The notes beneath the pieces were generated by a model. The model did no database searches. It saw only the letters and a program-made list of their open reading frames with translations, and had not been told where the DNA came from. From Acidovorax sp. FHTAMBA (GTDB lineage: Bacteria > Pseudomonadota > Gammaproteobacteria > Burkholderiales > Burkholderiaceae_C): a stretch of 64,000 nucleotides of DNA. Positions 45,537 to 54,957 of this stretch are shown here, piece by piece. The stretch is taken from the NCBI RefSeq assembly GCF_038958875.1, contig NZ_CP152407.1, positions 2,425,501 to 2,489,500 of the forward strand. The letters are read 5' to 3'. Both the position numbers and the translations under genes were made by a program. The stretch's first letter is position 1, and every line of letters begins with the position of its first letter.

Positions 45537-46541
45537 TCAATGCAGGCTCACATCGCGGCCCCACATGCGTTGCCATAGCCAGGGCAGGGCGGTGGCCAGG
45601 TCGGGCCTCTGCCACTGCTGGGTGGTGACATGCCCGCCCTGGGCGATGTGCTCGGCCGGTCCCAGGTTGAAGTGGAAGGTGTAGGTGGGTTCGTTCCCCA
45701 TGCGCAGGTCGGTGATGTACACATTGCCGCCTGCTTCCGTCATCTTGAAGAACCCATGGCTGAAGTTCGCCACGCGCTTCACCAGCGGGCTGGACTGATG
45801 CTGGGCATACAGAGGCGCCCCGCGCGGGTGCTGCGTCCAGCGCACGGGGCGGCCGCCATCCAGCAGCGAGCTGTAGCCTTCGTAGTAGTGCGTGGGCGTA
45901 ACCACTACGGCGCGCCACAGCAGCGTGTTGAACGGCGCGGGGGTGACCAGGACCTGGCCCGGCGCCAGGTGCGGCTCGGGCGGTGACGCCATGATGTTTT
46001 GCACCGCCTGGTGCTGCGCTACCACGCTCCAGGCGATGTAGGCCGTGCTGAGCGCCAGCCCGCCGCGTGCCCATGCCAGCCCGCGGTCTTGCCGCATGGC
46101 GAGCGCGGCCACCACACCCACCAGCAGCGGCAGGGTATAGAGCGGGTCGATGATGAACAGGCTGCCCACGGCGTAGGGAAAGCTGGTGAATGGCAGCAGC
46201 AGCTGCGTGCCGTACACCGTGAACCAGTCCAGCAAAGGGTGGGTGATGAGCGCCAGCCACAGCGCCAGCCACCAGCGCCTGAACAGTGCGGGCTCGCCGT
46301 TCAGGCGCGACACTGCCCATGCCAGGGGGAGCGAGAACACCGTGAGATAGAACAGCGAATGGCTTTCCGAGCGGTGCAGCACCATGTTCAGGATGGCGTC
46401 ACCGTGGTCGATGAACGCATCCAGGTCGGGCAGCGTGCCTGCAATGCCACCCCACAGGGCGGCTTTCCAGGCGGCGGTGCGCCGCCCCATGGTGGAGAGG
46501 GTGACGGCGGCACCCAGAACAAGTTGGCTGACGGAGTCCAT
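45537..46541 (-). CDS. Membrane-bound metal-dependent hydrolase-like protein (DUF457/YdjM type)
   Basis: A 334-residue protein starting MDSVSQLVLGAAVTLS. The N-terminal half has the DUF457 features: GGIAGTLPDLDAF, VLHRSESHSLFY and LALITHPLLDWFT, between TM helices, with His and Asp residues that could bind metal. The C-terminal third (about 210-334) is soluble, with no recognised domain. Enzymatic activity is a family label, not shown. Convergent with ompW. Confidence 0.85.
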   Translation of the reverse strand: MDSVSQLVLGAAVTLSTMGRRTAAWKAALWGGIAGTLPDLDAFIDHGDAILNMVLHRSESHSLFYLTVFSLPLAWAVSRLNGEPALFRRWWLALWLALITHPLLDWFTVYGTQLLLPFTSFPYAVGSLFIIDPLYTLPLLVGVVAALAMRQDRGLAWARGGLALSTAYIAWSVVAQHQAVQNIMASPPEPHLAPGQVLVTPAPFNTLLWRAVVVTPTHYYEGYSSLLDGGRPVRWTQHPRGAPLYAQHQSSPLVKRVANFSHGFFKMTEAGGNVYITDLRMGNEPTYTFHFNLGPAEHIAQGGHVTTQQWQRPDLATALPWLWQRMWGRDVSLH

Positions 46542-46669
46542 GCAGGGGTGGGAGGTTGGGTGCAAAGAGGGAGAGCGGCACTGTACCGGCTGGCGCGGCG
46601 TGGCGCGCGGCACGGGGCCAATCGCCCCAGCGCGGGTTCAGGCTCTGCGCTCCAGGGCGGGGCGCGGGC

Positions 46670-47356
46670 TCAGGCCTGCACCACCAGCGCAAATTCCGCG
46701 CGCGGCCCGTCGCTGGAGGATGTGAACGGCACGGTCAGTGCCGCGCGCCCGGCGGGGCTCAGGCGGCTCCACAGAAAATCCCGCGCGTTGCCGGGCTCTC
46801 CCTCCACGTACATCTGGGTGGTCAGCAGATCGCGTTGGCCAAGGCGCACCTTGAAATGGATGTGCGGCGTGCGCCCGGTATAGGGCGCAGGGCGGATGGT
46901 GCGGAACCGGTAGCGGCCGTCGCGCCCGAGGGTGACGCGACCAAAACCCTGGAAGTCCGGGGCCGCCCGGCCCCCGTCGCCCGGATGGTGGTAGTGCCCG
47001 GCAGCGTCGCATTGCCAGATCTCCACCACGCCGCCGGCCAGCGGTACGCCGGCGGTATCGGTTACCCGGCCTTCCACCCACACGGCCTGGCCCTGGGCGT
47101 ACTGCAGCGGGCCGTTGCGCAGCAGGTCGGCGTCGCTGTCGGCCGGCAGCGCGATTGGGTAGAAGGGGCCCTCCGTCTGGCGGGGCGTGGGCGCAAGCGG
47201 CGCCTGCGCCCACGCAGTCTGCACCAGCGCGGGCGCGCCCACCCAGGCAGCGCCCCACACGCTGCGCTGCAGCAGGGCGCGCCGCGTGCTCCCAGCGGGT
47301 GCTTGACGCCCGGATGAATGCGGCCTGGGACCAAGGGGTGGAACGGAATCGGACAT
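46670..47356 (-). CDS. Tat-exported intradiol ring-cleavage dioxygenase family protein
   Basis: A 228-residue protein of the protocatechuate 3,4-dioxygenase beta/catechol 1,2-dioxygenase family. A twin-arginine signal (STRRALLQ, Arg25-Arg26, then a hydrophobic stretch ending AWA) precedes the core TEGPFYP, VVEIWQCDAAGHYHH, RPAPYTGRTPHIHFKV. The two Tyr and two His iron ligands are present. Periplasmic, single-domain family members often act on unknown aromatics. It is divergent from egtD. Confidence 0.88.
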   Translation of the reverse strand: MSDSVPPLGPRPHSSGRQAPAGSTRRALLQRSVWGAAWVGAPALVQTAWAQAPLAPTPRQTEGPFYPIALPADSDADLLRNGPLQYAQGQAVWVEGRVTDTAGVPLAGGVVEIWQCDAAGHYHHPGDGGRAAPDFQGFGRVTLGRDGRYRFRTIRPAPYTGRTPHIHFKVRLGQRDLLTTQMYVEGEPGNARDFLWSRLSPAGRAALTVPFTSSSDGPRAEFALVVQA

Positions 47357-47578
47357 TCTTCACTCCTCGAAAGCGGTGTTGGAAGCGTGATGCCCACCGA
47401 TAGTGCCGCATCGCGCTTGTCCTTTGTCAGCCCGGGGTTGGGTTGAAGGGGTGCGGCGCAGTAAGGTTTGGCCTACATACAGCGGCCACCATTGCGCCCA
47501 AAATGGGCGGTTTCCTGGCGGCAGGGCTTCCAACGCCCCTGCCGGACCCGCGCTCCGCCGCGCCGACGAGACCCACCC

Positions 47579-48496
47579 ATGCCACGGACAGCTACCGACG
47601 ACATCACGCAAGGGCTGCGCCAGCGCCCCGCCCGCATCTCCCCCAAATATTTTTACGACCAGCACGGTTCGCGCCTGTTCGAGGCCATCACCGAGCTGCC
47701 CGAGTACTACCCCACCCGCACCGAGAACGCCCTCATGCAACGGCACGCAGCCGACATCGCGCGCGCGGTGGGCACGGGGCGCACGCTGATCGAGCTGGGC
47801 GCCGGCAACTGCCAGAAGGCCCGGGCGCTTTGCAGGCTGGTGCAGCCAGCGTGCTTTGTGGGTGTGGACATTTCGGCGGACTATCTCAGCGAGGCCGTGG
47901 CCGGGCTGCAGAACGATTTTCCGGGGCTGGACGCGCGCGCACTGGGCGGCGACATGACGCAGGGCGTGGAGCTGCCACCAGACATTCCGCGAACCGGACG
48001 GCTGGTGTTCTACCCGGGTTCGTCCATTGGCAACTTTGACCCGCCCCACGCGCTGGAGCTGCTGGCCCACATGCGCGACATGGTGGACGACGACGGGGGC
48101 CTGCTGATCGGCATTGATCTGCCCAAGGAGGTGGCCGTGCTGGAGGCCGCCTACGACGACGCCGCGGGCGTGACGGCAGAATTCAACCGCAACGTGCTGC
48201 GCCATGTGAACCGGCTCATCGGGAGCGACTTCGACCTGGCCCAGTGGCAGCACCGTGCGTTTTTCAACCACGAAGCGTCGCGCATCGAGATGCACCTGGA
48301 GGCCATCGCCGATGCCGATGTGCGCTGGCCGGGGGGCGGGCGCACGTTTGTGCAGGGTGAGCGCATCCACACCGAAAACAGCTACAAATACCCGCTGCCC
48401 GTGTTCACAGACATGCTGGAACGCGCCGGTTTCAGAGAAGCCCAAGCGTGGACCGACGAGCGTGGATGGTTTGCCGTGGTGCACGCGCGGCCCTGA
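47579..48496 (+). CDS. egtD: L-histidine N-alpha-methyltransferase EgtD
   Basis: Trimethylates histidine to hercynine using SAM, the first step of ergothioneine synthesis. The 305-residue protein has the SAM-binding core LIELGAGNCQKARALC and the family segments PKYFYDQHGSRLFEAITELPEYY, LVFYPGSSIGNF and RIEMHL. Start at 47579 (MPRTATDDITQGL) chosen by family similarity. It is followed, after a single base, by egtB, so the two are one operon. Confidence 0.95.
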   Translation: MPRTATDDITQGLRQRPARISPKYFYDQHGSRLFEAITELPEYYPTRTENALMQRHAADIARAVGTGRTLIELGAGNCQKARALCRLVQPACFVGVDISADYLSEAVAGLQNDFPGLDARALGGDMTQGVELPPDIPRTGRLVFYPGSSIGNFDPPHALELLAHMRDMVDDDGGLLIGIDLPKEVAVLEAAYDDAAGVTAEFNRNVLRHVNRLIGSDFDLAQWQHRAFFNHEASRIEMHLEAIADADVRWPGGGRTFVQGERIHTENSYKYPLPVFTDMLERAGFREAQAWTDERGWFAVVHARP

Positions 48497-48497
48497 C

Positions 48498-49703
48498 ATG
48501 ACCACCAACCCTGTCGATCTGCATGCCCGCTACACGGGCGTGCGCAACCGCTCGCGTGCCATTGCCGCCCCGTTGTCGGCCGAGGACTGCGCCGCGCAGT
48601 CCATGCCCGACGCCAGCCCCACCAAATGGCACCTGGCCCACACCACCTGGTTTTTTGAAACCTTTGTGCTGGAGCCCCACGAGCCGGGCTTTGCGCCGTG
48701 TCACCCCGCATTCCGTGTGCTGTTCAATTCCTACTACAACGGCGTGGGCGCCAAACACCCGCGCCCGCAGCGCGGCCTGCTCACCCGCCCGTCGCTGGAT
48801 GAGGTGCTGGCCTACCGCGCCGATGTGGATGCGCGCATGGCGCGGCTGCTGCCCACGGTGCTGCACAGCGGCGCCGTGTGCGCGCTCATCGAGCTGGGCC
48901 TGCAGCACGAGCAGCAGCACCAGGAGCTCATGCTGACCGACATCCTGCACCTGCTGTCGTGCAACCCGCTGTGGCCCGCGTACACGGCGGCACCTGCATC
49001 CGCGGCCGCCACAGCGCGCGCCGCAGCGCCCGCGCTTGAGTGGCTGCGGCATGAAGGTGGTGTGGCCGAGATCGGCCACGCGGGCGGCGGCTTTGCCTTC
49101 GACAACGAAAGCCCCCGCCACCGCGTGTACCTGCAGCCCTACACCCTGGCCTCGCGCCTGGTCACCCAGGCTGAAGTGGCCGCGTTTGTTGCCGATGGCG
49201 GCTATGCCAACCCCGCGCTGTGGCTGGCCGAGGGGTGGGACTGGCGCACCGCCAACGGCCTGGCGCACCCGCTGTACTGGCAGCAGTGCGACGGCGCGTG
49301 GCGCACCTTCACGCTGACCGGGTTGCAGCCCCTGGATGGCGATGCGCCGGCCGTGCACCTGTCTTACTACGAGGCCGATGCCTTTGCCCGCTGGGCCGGT
49401 GCGCGACTGCCCACCGAAGCGGAATGGGAGCATGCCGCGGCGCAGGATACCGCCCGGCAACCGCACCAGCTCTATGGCGCGGCCTGGCAATGGACGCAGT
49501 CGAGCTATGCGCCGTACCCCGGCTTTCGGGTGGCCGATGGCGCAGTGGGCGAATACAACGGCAAGTTCATGGTCAACCAGTACGTGCTGCGCGGCAGCTC
49601 CAGCGCCACGCCGACGGGGCATGAACGCCTGACCTACCGCAACTTCTTTCCGGCCACGGCGCGCTGGCAGTTCACCGGGCTGCGGCTGGCAAGGGATGTG
49701 TGA
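48498..49703 (+). CDS. egtB: Ergothioneine synthase EgtB (hercynine oxygenase)
   Basis: A non-haem iron enzyme joining a cysteine donor to hercynine. The 401-residue protein has an N-terminal DinB-like domain with the three-His facial triad His48 (KWHLAHTTWFFE) and His137/His141 (HEQQHQE), and a C-terminal formylglycine-generating/sulfatase-modifying domain (RLPTEAEWEHAAAQ, YVLRGSSS). Sulfur donor (gamma-glutamylcysteine or cysteine) cannot be read off. No egtC or egtE lies beside it, so later steps must be elsewhere. Confidence 0.95.
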   Translation: MTTNPVDLHARYTGVRNRSRAIAAPLSAEDCAAQSMPDASPTKWHLAHTTWFFETFVLEPHEPGFAPCHPAFRVLFNSYYNGVGAKHPRPQRGLLTRPSLDEVLAYRADVDARMARLLPTVLHSGAVCALIELGLQHEQQHQELMLTDILHLLSCNPLWPAYTAAPASAAATARAAAPALEWLRHEGGVAEIGHAGGGFAFDNESPRHRVYLQPYTLASRLVTQAEVAAFVADGGYANPALWLAEGWDWRTANGLAHPLYWQQCDGAWRTFTLTGLQPLDGDAPAVHLSYYEADAFARWAGARLPTEAEWEHAAAQDTARQPHQLYGAAWQWTQSSYAPYPGFRVADGAVGEYNGKFMVNQYVLRGSSSATPTGHERLTYRNFFPATARWQFTGLRLARDV

Positions 49704-49738
49704 GCGGGAGCCTGAACGACAGCCCCCATCAGCAGCAG

Positions 49739-49796
49739 TGAATCAAAAAACATAGCTGCTGGCGATTGACTGGTAAGCGCTGGAGCCCAAAAACAC
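49739..49796 (-). repeat. Copy 11 of the AGCGCTT element (egtB-chrA gap)
   Basis: Reverse form: AATCAAAAAACATAGCTGCT, GGCGATTGACTGGTAAGCGC, TGGAGCCC. One palindrome arm has decayed (GGCGATT). Confidence 0.75.
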
Positions 49797-49929
49797 CTGA
49801 AGTTTGCAGCCGGCAGACGCCCTGCCTGCGGCGATTTCGCGGCTGTCATCCGGGGCGCTTAACATCGCAGCCGGGCCTGTGCGCTTCACCTGCGTGGCCT
49901 GCATTTTCAGCGACGCCGTCACCGCACCC

Positions 49930-51195
49930 ATGCCCAGCCACCTTGTGCCTCCCTCTTCATCCACCGAGCCGCCGGACCTTGCCGGTGGCCCCACCGCGGC
50001 CGTGCCCCCCGTGCCGCAAGGGTCCGCCCTGGAGGTGTTGCTCGCCTTCTTCAAGCTCGGGCTGACGTCGTTCGGCGGGCCGGTGGCGCACCTGGCGTAC
50101 TTTCGCACCGAGTTTGTAGAGCGCAGGCGCTGGCTGAGCGACCCGGACTACAGCGACCTCGTGGCGCTGTGCCAGTTTCTGCCCGGCCCGGCCAGCAGCC
50201 AGGTGGGCGCGGCGCTGGGCCTGTTGCGGGCCGGGTGGCGCGGGGCGCTGGCGGCGTGGGCGGGTTTCACGCTGCCGTCTGCGGTGCTGCTGGTGCTGTT
50301 TGCGCTGGGGGTGACGCAGTGGGCGGTGCAGGGCGCCTCAGGCGCGCTGCACGGGCTCAAGGTGGCGGCCGTGGCGGTGGTGGCGCAGGCGGTGCTGGGC
50401 ATGGCCAGGTCGCTGTGCCCCGACAGGCTGCGTGCCGGGCTGGCCGTGGCTGCCGCGCTGCTGGTGCTGGGCCTGCCCGGCACCTGGGGGCAGCTGGCCG
50501 CCATCGCGCTGGGGGGCGTGGTGGGCTGGCGCGTGTTGAACGTTGGCCCCCTGGCGCCTGCACAGCACCGGGGCTACGGCGTCAGCCGCCGCGCTGGGGC
50601 GGTACTGCTGGCGCTGTTTGCGCTGCTGCTGGCGGCGTTGTTGCTGTGGGCCTCGGTGGCCGACTCGATGGTGGCATCGGCCATGGCCGTGTTCTACCAG
50701 GCCGGGGCTTTGGTGTTTGGCGGCGGGCATGTGGTGTTGCCCCTGCTGCAGGCGGGCGTGGTGCCGCCGGGTTGGGTGGGCAACGACGCGTTTCTGGCCG
50801 GTTATGGCGCAGCGCAGGCCGTGCCGGGGCCCTTGTTCACCTACGCGGCGTACCTGGGCGCGGTAATGCCGCACCCGCTGGGGGGCTGGGGCGGGGCGGC
50901 GCTGATGCTGGCGACCATATTTGTGCCCGCACTGCTGCTGGTAGCGGGTGCACTGCCGTTCTGGGAGGTGCTGCGCCAGCGCCCTGCCGTGCAGCGGGCT
51001 GTGGGCGGCGTCAATGCTGCCATGGTGGGTATTCTGGGCGCGGCGTTGTACGACCCGGTGTGGACCAGCGCCGTCCACTCCAGAACCGATTTCGCGCTGG
51101 CCCTGGCGGCGTTCGGGCTGCTGGTGCATGCCCGCTGGTCGCCCGTGTGGGTGGTGGGGCTGGCCGCCATGGCGGGGTGGTGGCTGGGGCGGTGA
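49930..51195 (+). CDS. chrA: Chromate transporter ChrA (two CHR domains)
   Basis: An inner-membrane chromate efflux protein. The 421-residue protein has two homologous CHR halves: FFKLGLTSFGGPVAHLAYFR near residue 40 and FYQAGALVFGGGHVVLPLLQ near residue 255, each with the FGG motif, and about 12 TM helices. A Pro-rich N-terminus of about 35 residues precedes the first. Start at 49930 lacks a strong ribosome binding site; upstream TTG/GTG starts are possible. No chrB regulator is adjacent. Confidence 0.9.
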   Translation: MPSHLVPPSSSTEPPDLAGGPTAAVPPVPQGSALEVLLAFFKLGLTSFGGPVAHLAYFRTEFVERRRWLSDPDYSDLVALCQFLPGPASSQVGAALGLLRAGWRGALAAWAGFTLPSAVLLVLFALGVTQWAVQGASGALHGLKVAAVAVVAQAVLGMARSLCPDRLRAGLAVAAALLVLGLPGTWGQLAAIALGGVVGWRVLNVGPLAPAQHRGYGVSRRAGAVLLALFALLLAALLLWASVADSMVASAMAVFYQAGALVFGGGHVVLPLLQAGVVPPGWVGNDAFLAGYGAAQAVPGPLFTYAAYLGAVMPHPLGGWGGAALMLATIFVPALLLVAGALPFWEVLRQRPAVQRAVGGVNAAMVGILGAALYDPVWTSAVHSRTDFALALAAFGLLVHARWSPVWVVGLAAMAGWWLGR

Positions 51196-51236
51196 TGAAG
51201 GCCAGTTACCACGGTGGGTAGCAACTGGCTTCGGCT

Positions 51237-52520
51237 TTACACCTTGTCGAGCGCCTGGGCCAGGTCGGCCAGCAGGTCATCGATGTGCTCGATGCCCACC
51301 GACAGGCGCACCATGCCTTCGCTCACGCCGGCCTTGGCCAGCTCTTCGGGGTTGAGCTGGCGGTGCGTGGTCGATGCCGGGTGCGTGGCCAGCGATTTGG
51401 CGTCGCCAATGTTCACCAGACGCGTGAAGAGCTGCAGCGCATCCAGGAAGCGCGCACCGGCCGCACGCGGGTCGGCGTCGCTGTTCTTCACGCCAAAGCT
51501 CAGAATGCCGGATGCCTTGCCGCCCGACTGGCGCTGCACGAGTGCGTGGTCCGGGTGGTCGGGCAGGCCGGCGTAGCGCACCCATTCCACCTTGGGGTGC
51601 TTTTGCAGGTATTGGGCGATGGCCAGCGTGTTCTCGCAGATTCGGTCCATGCGCAGGGCCAGCGTCTCGATGCCCTGCAGGAGGAGGAAGGCACTTTGTG
51701 GTGACAGGGCAGCACCGGTATTGCGCAGCGGCACCACGCGCGCGCGGCCGATAAAGGCGGCCGGGCCCAGGGCCTCGGTGTAGACCACGCCGTGGTAGCT
51801 CACATCAGGCTCGTTCAGGCGCGGGAAGCGCGCCTTGTGCTCGGCCCACGGGAACTTGCCGCTGTCCACAATCGCGCCGCCCACGGTGTTGCCGTGGCCG
51901 CCCAGGTACTTGGTGAGCGAGTGCACCACGATGTCGGCACCGTGCTCGATGGGGCGCAGCAGGTAGGGGCTGGGCACGGTGTTGTCCACGATCAGCGGCA
52001 CGCCATGGTCGTGCGCCACCTTGGCCAGCGCGGCGATGTCGGTCACGTTGCCCAGCGGGTTGCCGATGGACTCGATGAAGATCGCCTTGGTGCGCGCGTC
52101 GATGTGCTGCGCAAAGCTGGCCGGGTCGCGCGGGTCGGCAAAGCGCGTGGTGATGCCCTGCTGCGGCAGGGTGTGGGCAAACAGGTTGTAGGTGCCGCCG
52201 TAGAGCGTGCTGGCCGACACGATGTTGTCGCCCGCCTCGGCAATGGTCTGGATGGCATAGGTGATGGCGGCCATGCCCGAGGCCACGGCCAGCGCGGCGA
52301 TACCGCCTTCCAGTGCCGCTACGCGCTTTTCCAGCACGTCGGTGGTGGGGTTCATGATGCGGGTGTAGATGTTGCCCGGCACCTTCAGGTCGAACAAATC
52401 CGCGCCGTGCTGGGCGCTGTCAAACGCGTAGGCCACCGTCTGGTAGATGGGCACGGCCACGGACTTGGTGGTGGGGTCGGGGCTGTAGCCGGCGTGGACG
52501 GCCAGGGTTTCGATCTTCAT
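51237..52520 (-). CDS. metY: O-acetylhomoserine sulfhydrylase (PLP-dependent)
   Basis: Makes homocysteine from O-acetyl-homoserine and sulfide. The 427-residue Cys/Met-metabolism enzyme starts MKIETLAVHAGYSPDPTTKS and has the PLP lysine in VHSLTKYLGGHGN, plus IYTRIMNPTTDVLEKRVAALEGG in part and RLSVGIEHIDDLLADLAQAL. A GGAG site precedes the start. I cannot exclude an O-succinylhomoserine preference. The 207-bp upstream gap shows a GCACC/GGTGC hairpin but no riboswitch I recognise. Confidence 0.92.
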   Translation of the reverse strand: MKIETLAVHAGYSPDPTTKSVAVPIYQTVAYAFDSAQHGADLFDLKVPGNIYTRIMNPTTDVLEKRVAALEGGIAALAVASGMAAITYAIQTIAEAGDNIVSASTLYGGTYNLFAHTLPQQGITTRFADPRDPASFAQHIDARTKAIFIESIGNPLGNVTDIAALAKVAHDHGVPLIVDNTVPSPYLLRPIEHGADIVVHSLTKYLGGHGNTVGGAIVDSGKFPWAEHKARFPRLNEPDVSYHGVVYTEALGPAAFIGRARVVPLRNTGAALSPQSAFLLLQGIETLALRMDRICENTLAIAQYLQKHPKVEWVRYAGLPDHPDHALVQRQSGGKASGILSFGVKNSDADPRAAGARFLDALQLFTRLVNIGDAKSLATHPASTTHRQLNPEELAKAGVSEGMVRLSVGIEHIDDLLADLAQALDKV

Positions 52521-52680
52521 GCGCTGAGGTCTCCGGGTTGAAGGAATGAACCCCGCCCCGTAACGAACATTGCAGGGCGGATGACGGCAGCCATTCTTGC
52601 ACCCCGATGGTGCGCATGGGTCGAATCTTTGGCTATGTGCTTATGCGCGCCGTGCTGGCGGCATTGTTATGCCAAAATTT

Positions 52681-52740
52681 GGATCCAAAATGGCCTCCAG
52701 CGCTTGATGGATAAGCGCCAGAAGCTCTTATTTTGATAGT
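52681..52740 (+). repeat. Copy 12 of the AGCGCTT element, overlapping the 3' end of rlhA
   Basis: Forward form: CCAAAATGGCCTCCAGCGCTT, loop GATGGAT, AAGCGCCAGAAGCTCTTATT, TTGATAG. On the minus strand it encodes the last residues and stop of rlhA and would form a hairpin just after the stop. Confidence 0.82.
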
Positions 52741-54764
52741 GTATTGGCCGCTGGCCGGGTGCGGTAGAACTGCAGCGGCACGGTCTGCATGTCCCGGGCG
52801 TGCTGGTTGAGCACCGATTTTTTCATCTTGCCCACCACGTGCATCTCGCAGGGCTTGCAGTCAAAGCGCAACGTGAGTTTTTCCTTGCCGTTGATCAGCA
52901 TCAGCGGCTCGGCCTTGATGGTGCCCTGCACGCCCGTCACGCCCTTGGCCTGCTTGGGGCACAGGCTCATCGAAAAGCGCACGCAGTGCTTGGTGATCAT
53001 GAGGCTGACTTCGCCTTCTTCCTCGTGCGCCTCGTAGGCCGCGTCGATCACCTTCACGCCGTGGCGCACGTAGAAGTCGTGGGCCTTGTGGTTGAACACG
53101 TTGCCCAGGAACGAGAGCGTGTCTTCGGGGTAGGGCGCAGGCGGCTCCACCGGCGTGGCGCGTGGCAGGCGGGCAAAGTTGCGGGAGCGGTGGGCCTCCA
53201 GGTCGGCCACGGCATCGCGCCGCAGCGCGTTGAGCACCGAAGCGGGCACAAACCACGGCTGCGACAGCTGTAGCGCAATGTCATGCACCGCAAACACCGT
53301 CGCGCCAAAGCGGCCGAGCTGCTCGCGCAGGCTGGCTTCGGCCTTGGCGGCGTCGGTCGCAACCTGATGCGGCTGCTGCACGGAGGCAGAGCCCACATTG
53401 CCGTCTTCGTCGGTCAGCAGCAGGCGAAAGCCGTTGGGGGTTTCGCTCAGGTGGGCCCACAGGCCGATGCGGCGGTCGCTGGACTTTTTCTCCAGCGTGC
53501 GCACCCAGTCCATGTCGCGGTTGCGGTTGACTTCGGTGCCCTTGCGCAGGTCCTTGAAGCTCTCCATCGGGTCTTTGGGGTACACGCGCCATTGCGTGAT
53601 GAGCTTGCCCACGCTGCGCGCCGACACGGGCTCGGCCACGTTGATGGCCATGCCCACCAGCTCCTTGTGCAGGTCGTAGTAGCACAGGCCGTCGCCGTTG
53701 TGCAGCACGGTGGCCGGGTCGCTCACTTCCAGCTCCACAAAGTCGGGGCCTACCTTGGTCACCCAGCCGATGGCCTGGCCGGGGTTCTTGGGGGTGTCGA
53801 AGGCGCCAATGTCTTCCTTGCGACCGGTCACGAAGTAGTCGGTGAACTCGCGGTTGAAGTTCTGCAGCGGGTCGGGCGTGAAGGTGAAGGTGGTGCGCCC
53901 GCTGGATGAGCGGCCGAGGGGCCGGCCCTGGGCCTCACGCTCTTCGATGATCTCGTCGAGCAGCGTGCGGTAGTGGGCCGTGATGTTCTTCACGTAGCCC
54001 ATGTCCTTGTAGCGCCCCTCGATCTTGAAGCTGCGCACGCCCGCATCGATGAGGGCGCGCAGGTTGTCGCTCTGGTTGTTGTCCTTCATGCTCAGCACAT
54101 GCTTGTCGTGTGCGATGAAGCGGCCCTGCGCGTCCGTCACCTGGTAGGGCAGGCGGCAGGCCTGGCTGCAGTCGCCGCGGTTGGCGCTGCGGCCCGTCTG
54201 TGCATGGCTGATGTTGCACTGCCCGCTGTAGGCCACGCACAGCGCGCCGTGGATGAAGAACTCGATGTTGGCGCGGCCGGGGGCATCTACGGGGCCGAGC
54301 GCCTTGTGCACGGCAGCGATCTGTTGCACCGTCAGCTCGCGCGCCAGCACGATCTGCGACAGGCCGGCGTCCTGCAGAAAGCGCGCCTTCTCGGGCGTGC
54401 GGATGTCGGTCTGTGTGCTGGCGTGCAGCTGGATGGGGGGCAGGTCGATTTCGAGCAGGCCCATGTCCTGGATGATGAGCGCGTCCGCGCCTGCCTCGTA
54501 CACCTGCCAGGCCATCTGGCGCGCGGCCTCCAGCTCGTCGTCGCGCAGGATGGTGTTGAGCGTGATGAAGATGCGGCTGTTGAAGCGGTGCGCGTGCCTG
54601 ACCAGGCGTTCGATGTCCCGGATGTCGTTGCCCGCGCTGGCGCGCGCGCCAAAGGCCGGGCCGCCGATGTAGACGGCATCGGCGCCGTGGTTGATGGCTT
54701 CGATGCCAATGTTGGCGTCGCGCGCAGGCGAGAGCAGTTCGAGCTGGTGGGGCAAAAGGGACAT
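52728..54764 (-). CDS. rlhA: 23S rRNA C2501 hydroxylation protein RlhA (U32 family)
   Basis: Matches E. coli RlhA (YdcP) throughout: HQLELLSPARDANIGIEAI, IEFFIHGALCVAYSGQCNIS, GRSANRGDCSQACRLPY and ALIDAGVRSFKIEGRYKDM, with a C-terminal MITKHCVRFSMSLCPKQAK and FDCKPCEMH cysteine cluster. RlhA is needed for 5-hydroxycytidine at 23S rRNA position 2501. The 678-residue length is slightly longer than the E. coli protein. Its last residues (TLSK) and stop lie inside a dispersed repeat. Confidence 0.93.
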   Translation of the reverse strand: MSLLPHQLELLSPARDANIGIEAINHGADAVYIGGPAFGARASAGNDIRDIERLVRHAHRFNSRIFITLNTILRDDELEAARQMAWQVYEAGADALIIQDMGLLEIDLPPIQLHASTQTDIRTPEKARFLQDAGLSQIVLARELTVQQIAAVHKALGPVDAPGRANIEFFIHGALCVAYSGQCNISHAQTGRSANRGDCSQACRLPYQVTDAQGRFIAHDKHVLSMKDNNQSDNLRALIDAGVRSFKIEGRYKDMGYVKNITAHYRTLLDEIIEEREAQGRPLGRSSSGRTTFTFTPDPLQNFNREFTDYFVTGRKEDIGAFDTPKNPGQAIGWVTKVGPDFVELEVSDPATVLHNGDGLCYYDLHKELVGMAINVAEPVSARSVGKLITQWRVYPKDPMESFKDLRKGTEVNRNRDMDWVRTLEKKSSDRRIGLWAHLSETPNGFRLLLTDEDGNVGSASVQQPHQVATDAAKAEASLREQLGRFGATVFAVHDIALQLSQPWFVPASVLNALRRDAVADLEAHRSRNFARLPRATPVEPPAPYPEDTLSFLGNVFNHKAHDFYVRHGVKVIDAAYEAHEEEGEVSLMITKHCVRFSMSLCPKQAKGVTGVQGTIKAEPLMLINGKEKLTLRFDCKPCEMHVVGKMKKSVLNQHARDMQTVPLQFYRTRPAANTLSK

Positions 54765-54841
54765 GGGCCCGGATTATCCCAGTGTGCCCGCCGCTGCGGG
54801 CGGGGCGCTTTGCATTAGCCGGATTAATGAATTGGCAAATT

Positions 54842-54857
54842 GCTAAGTTCGCTTAGC
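54842..54857. other. Small palindrome in the rlhA-binding-protein gap
   Basis: GCTAAG-TTCG-CTTAGC is a perfect 6-bp palindrome. The 193-bp divergent gap (54765-54957) probably holds promoters for both genes; this could be an operator, but nothing proves it. Confidence 0.3.
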
Positions 54858-54957
54858 GGTTGGCGCCAAATCGCCGTCGGGCTGGCTAGGATGCGGGGCC
54901 TGTTGCACGCTCTCGCCGTGCACAGCCGTTTTGATCGACCCCTGGAGACCTCTCATC

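Noticed and set aside
52521..52727. A SAM-type riboswitch upstream of metY
   Set aside because: Only a short GCACC/GGTGC hairpin is visible; I cannot match it to any SAM, SAH or related riboswitch consensus.
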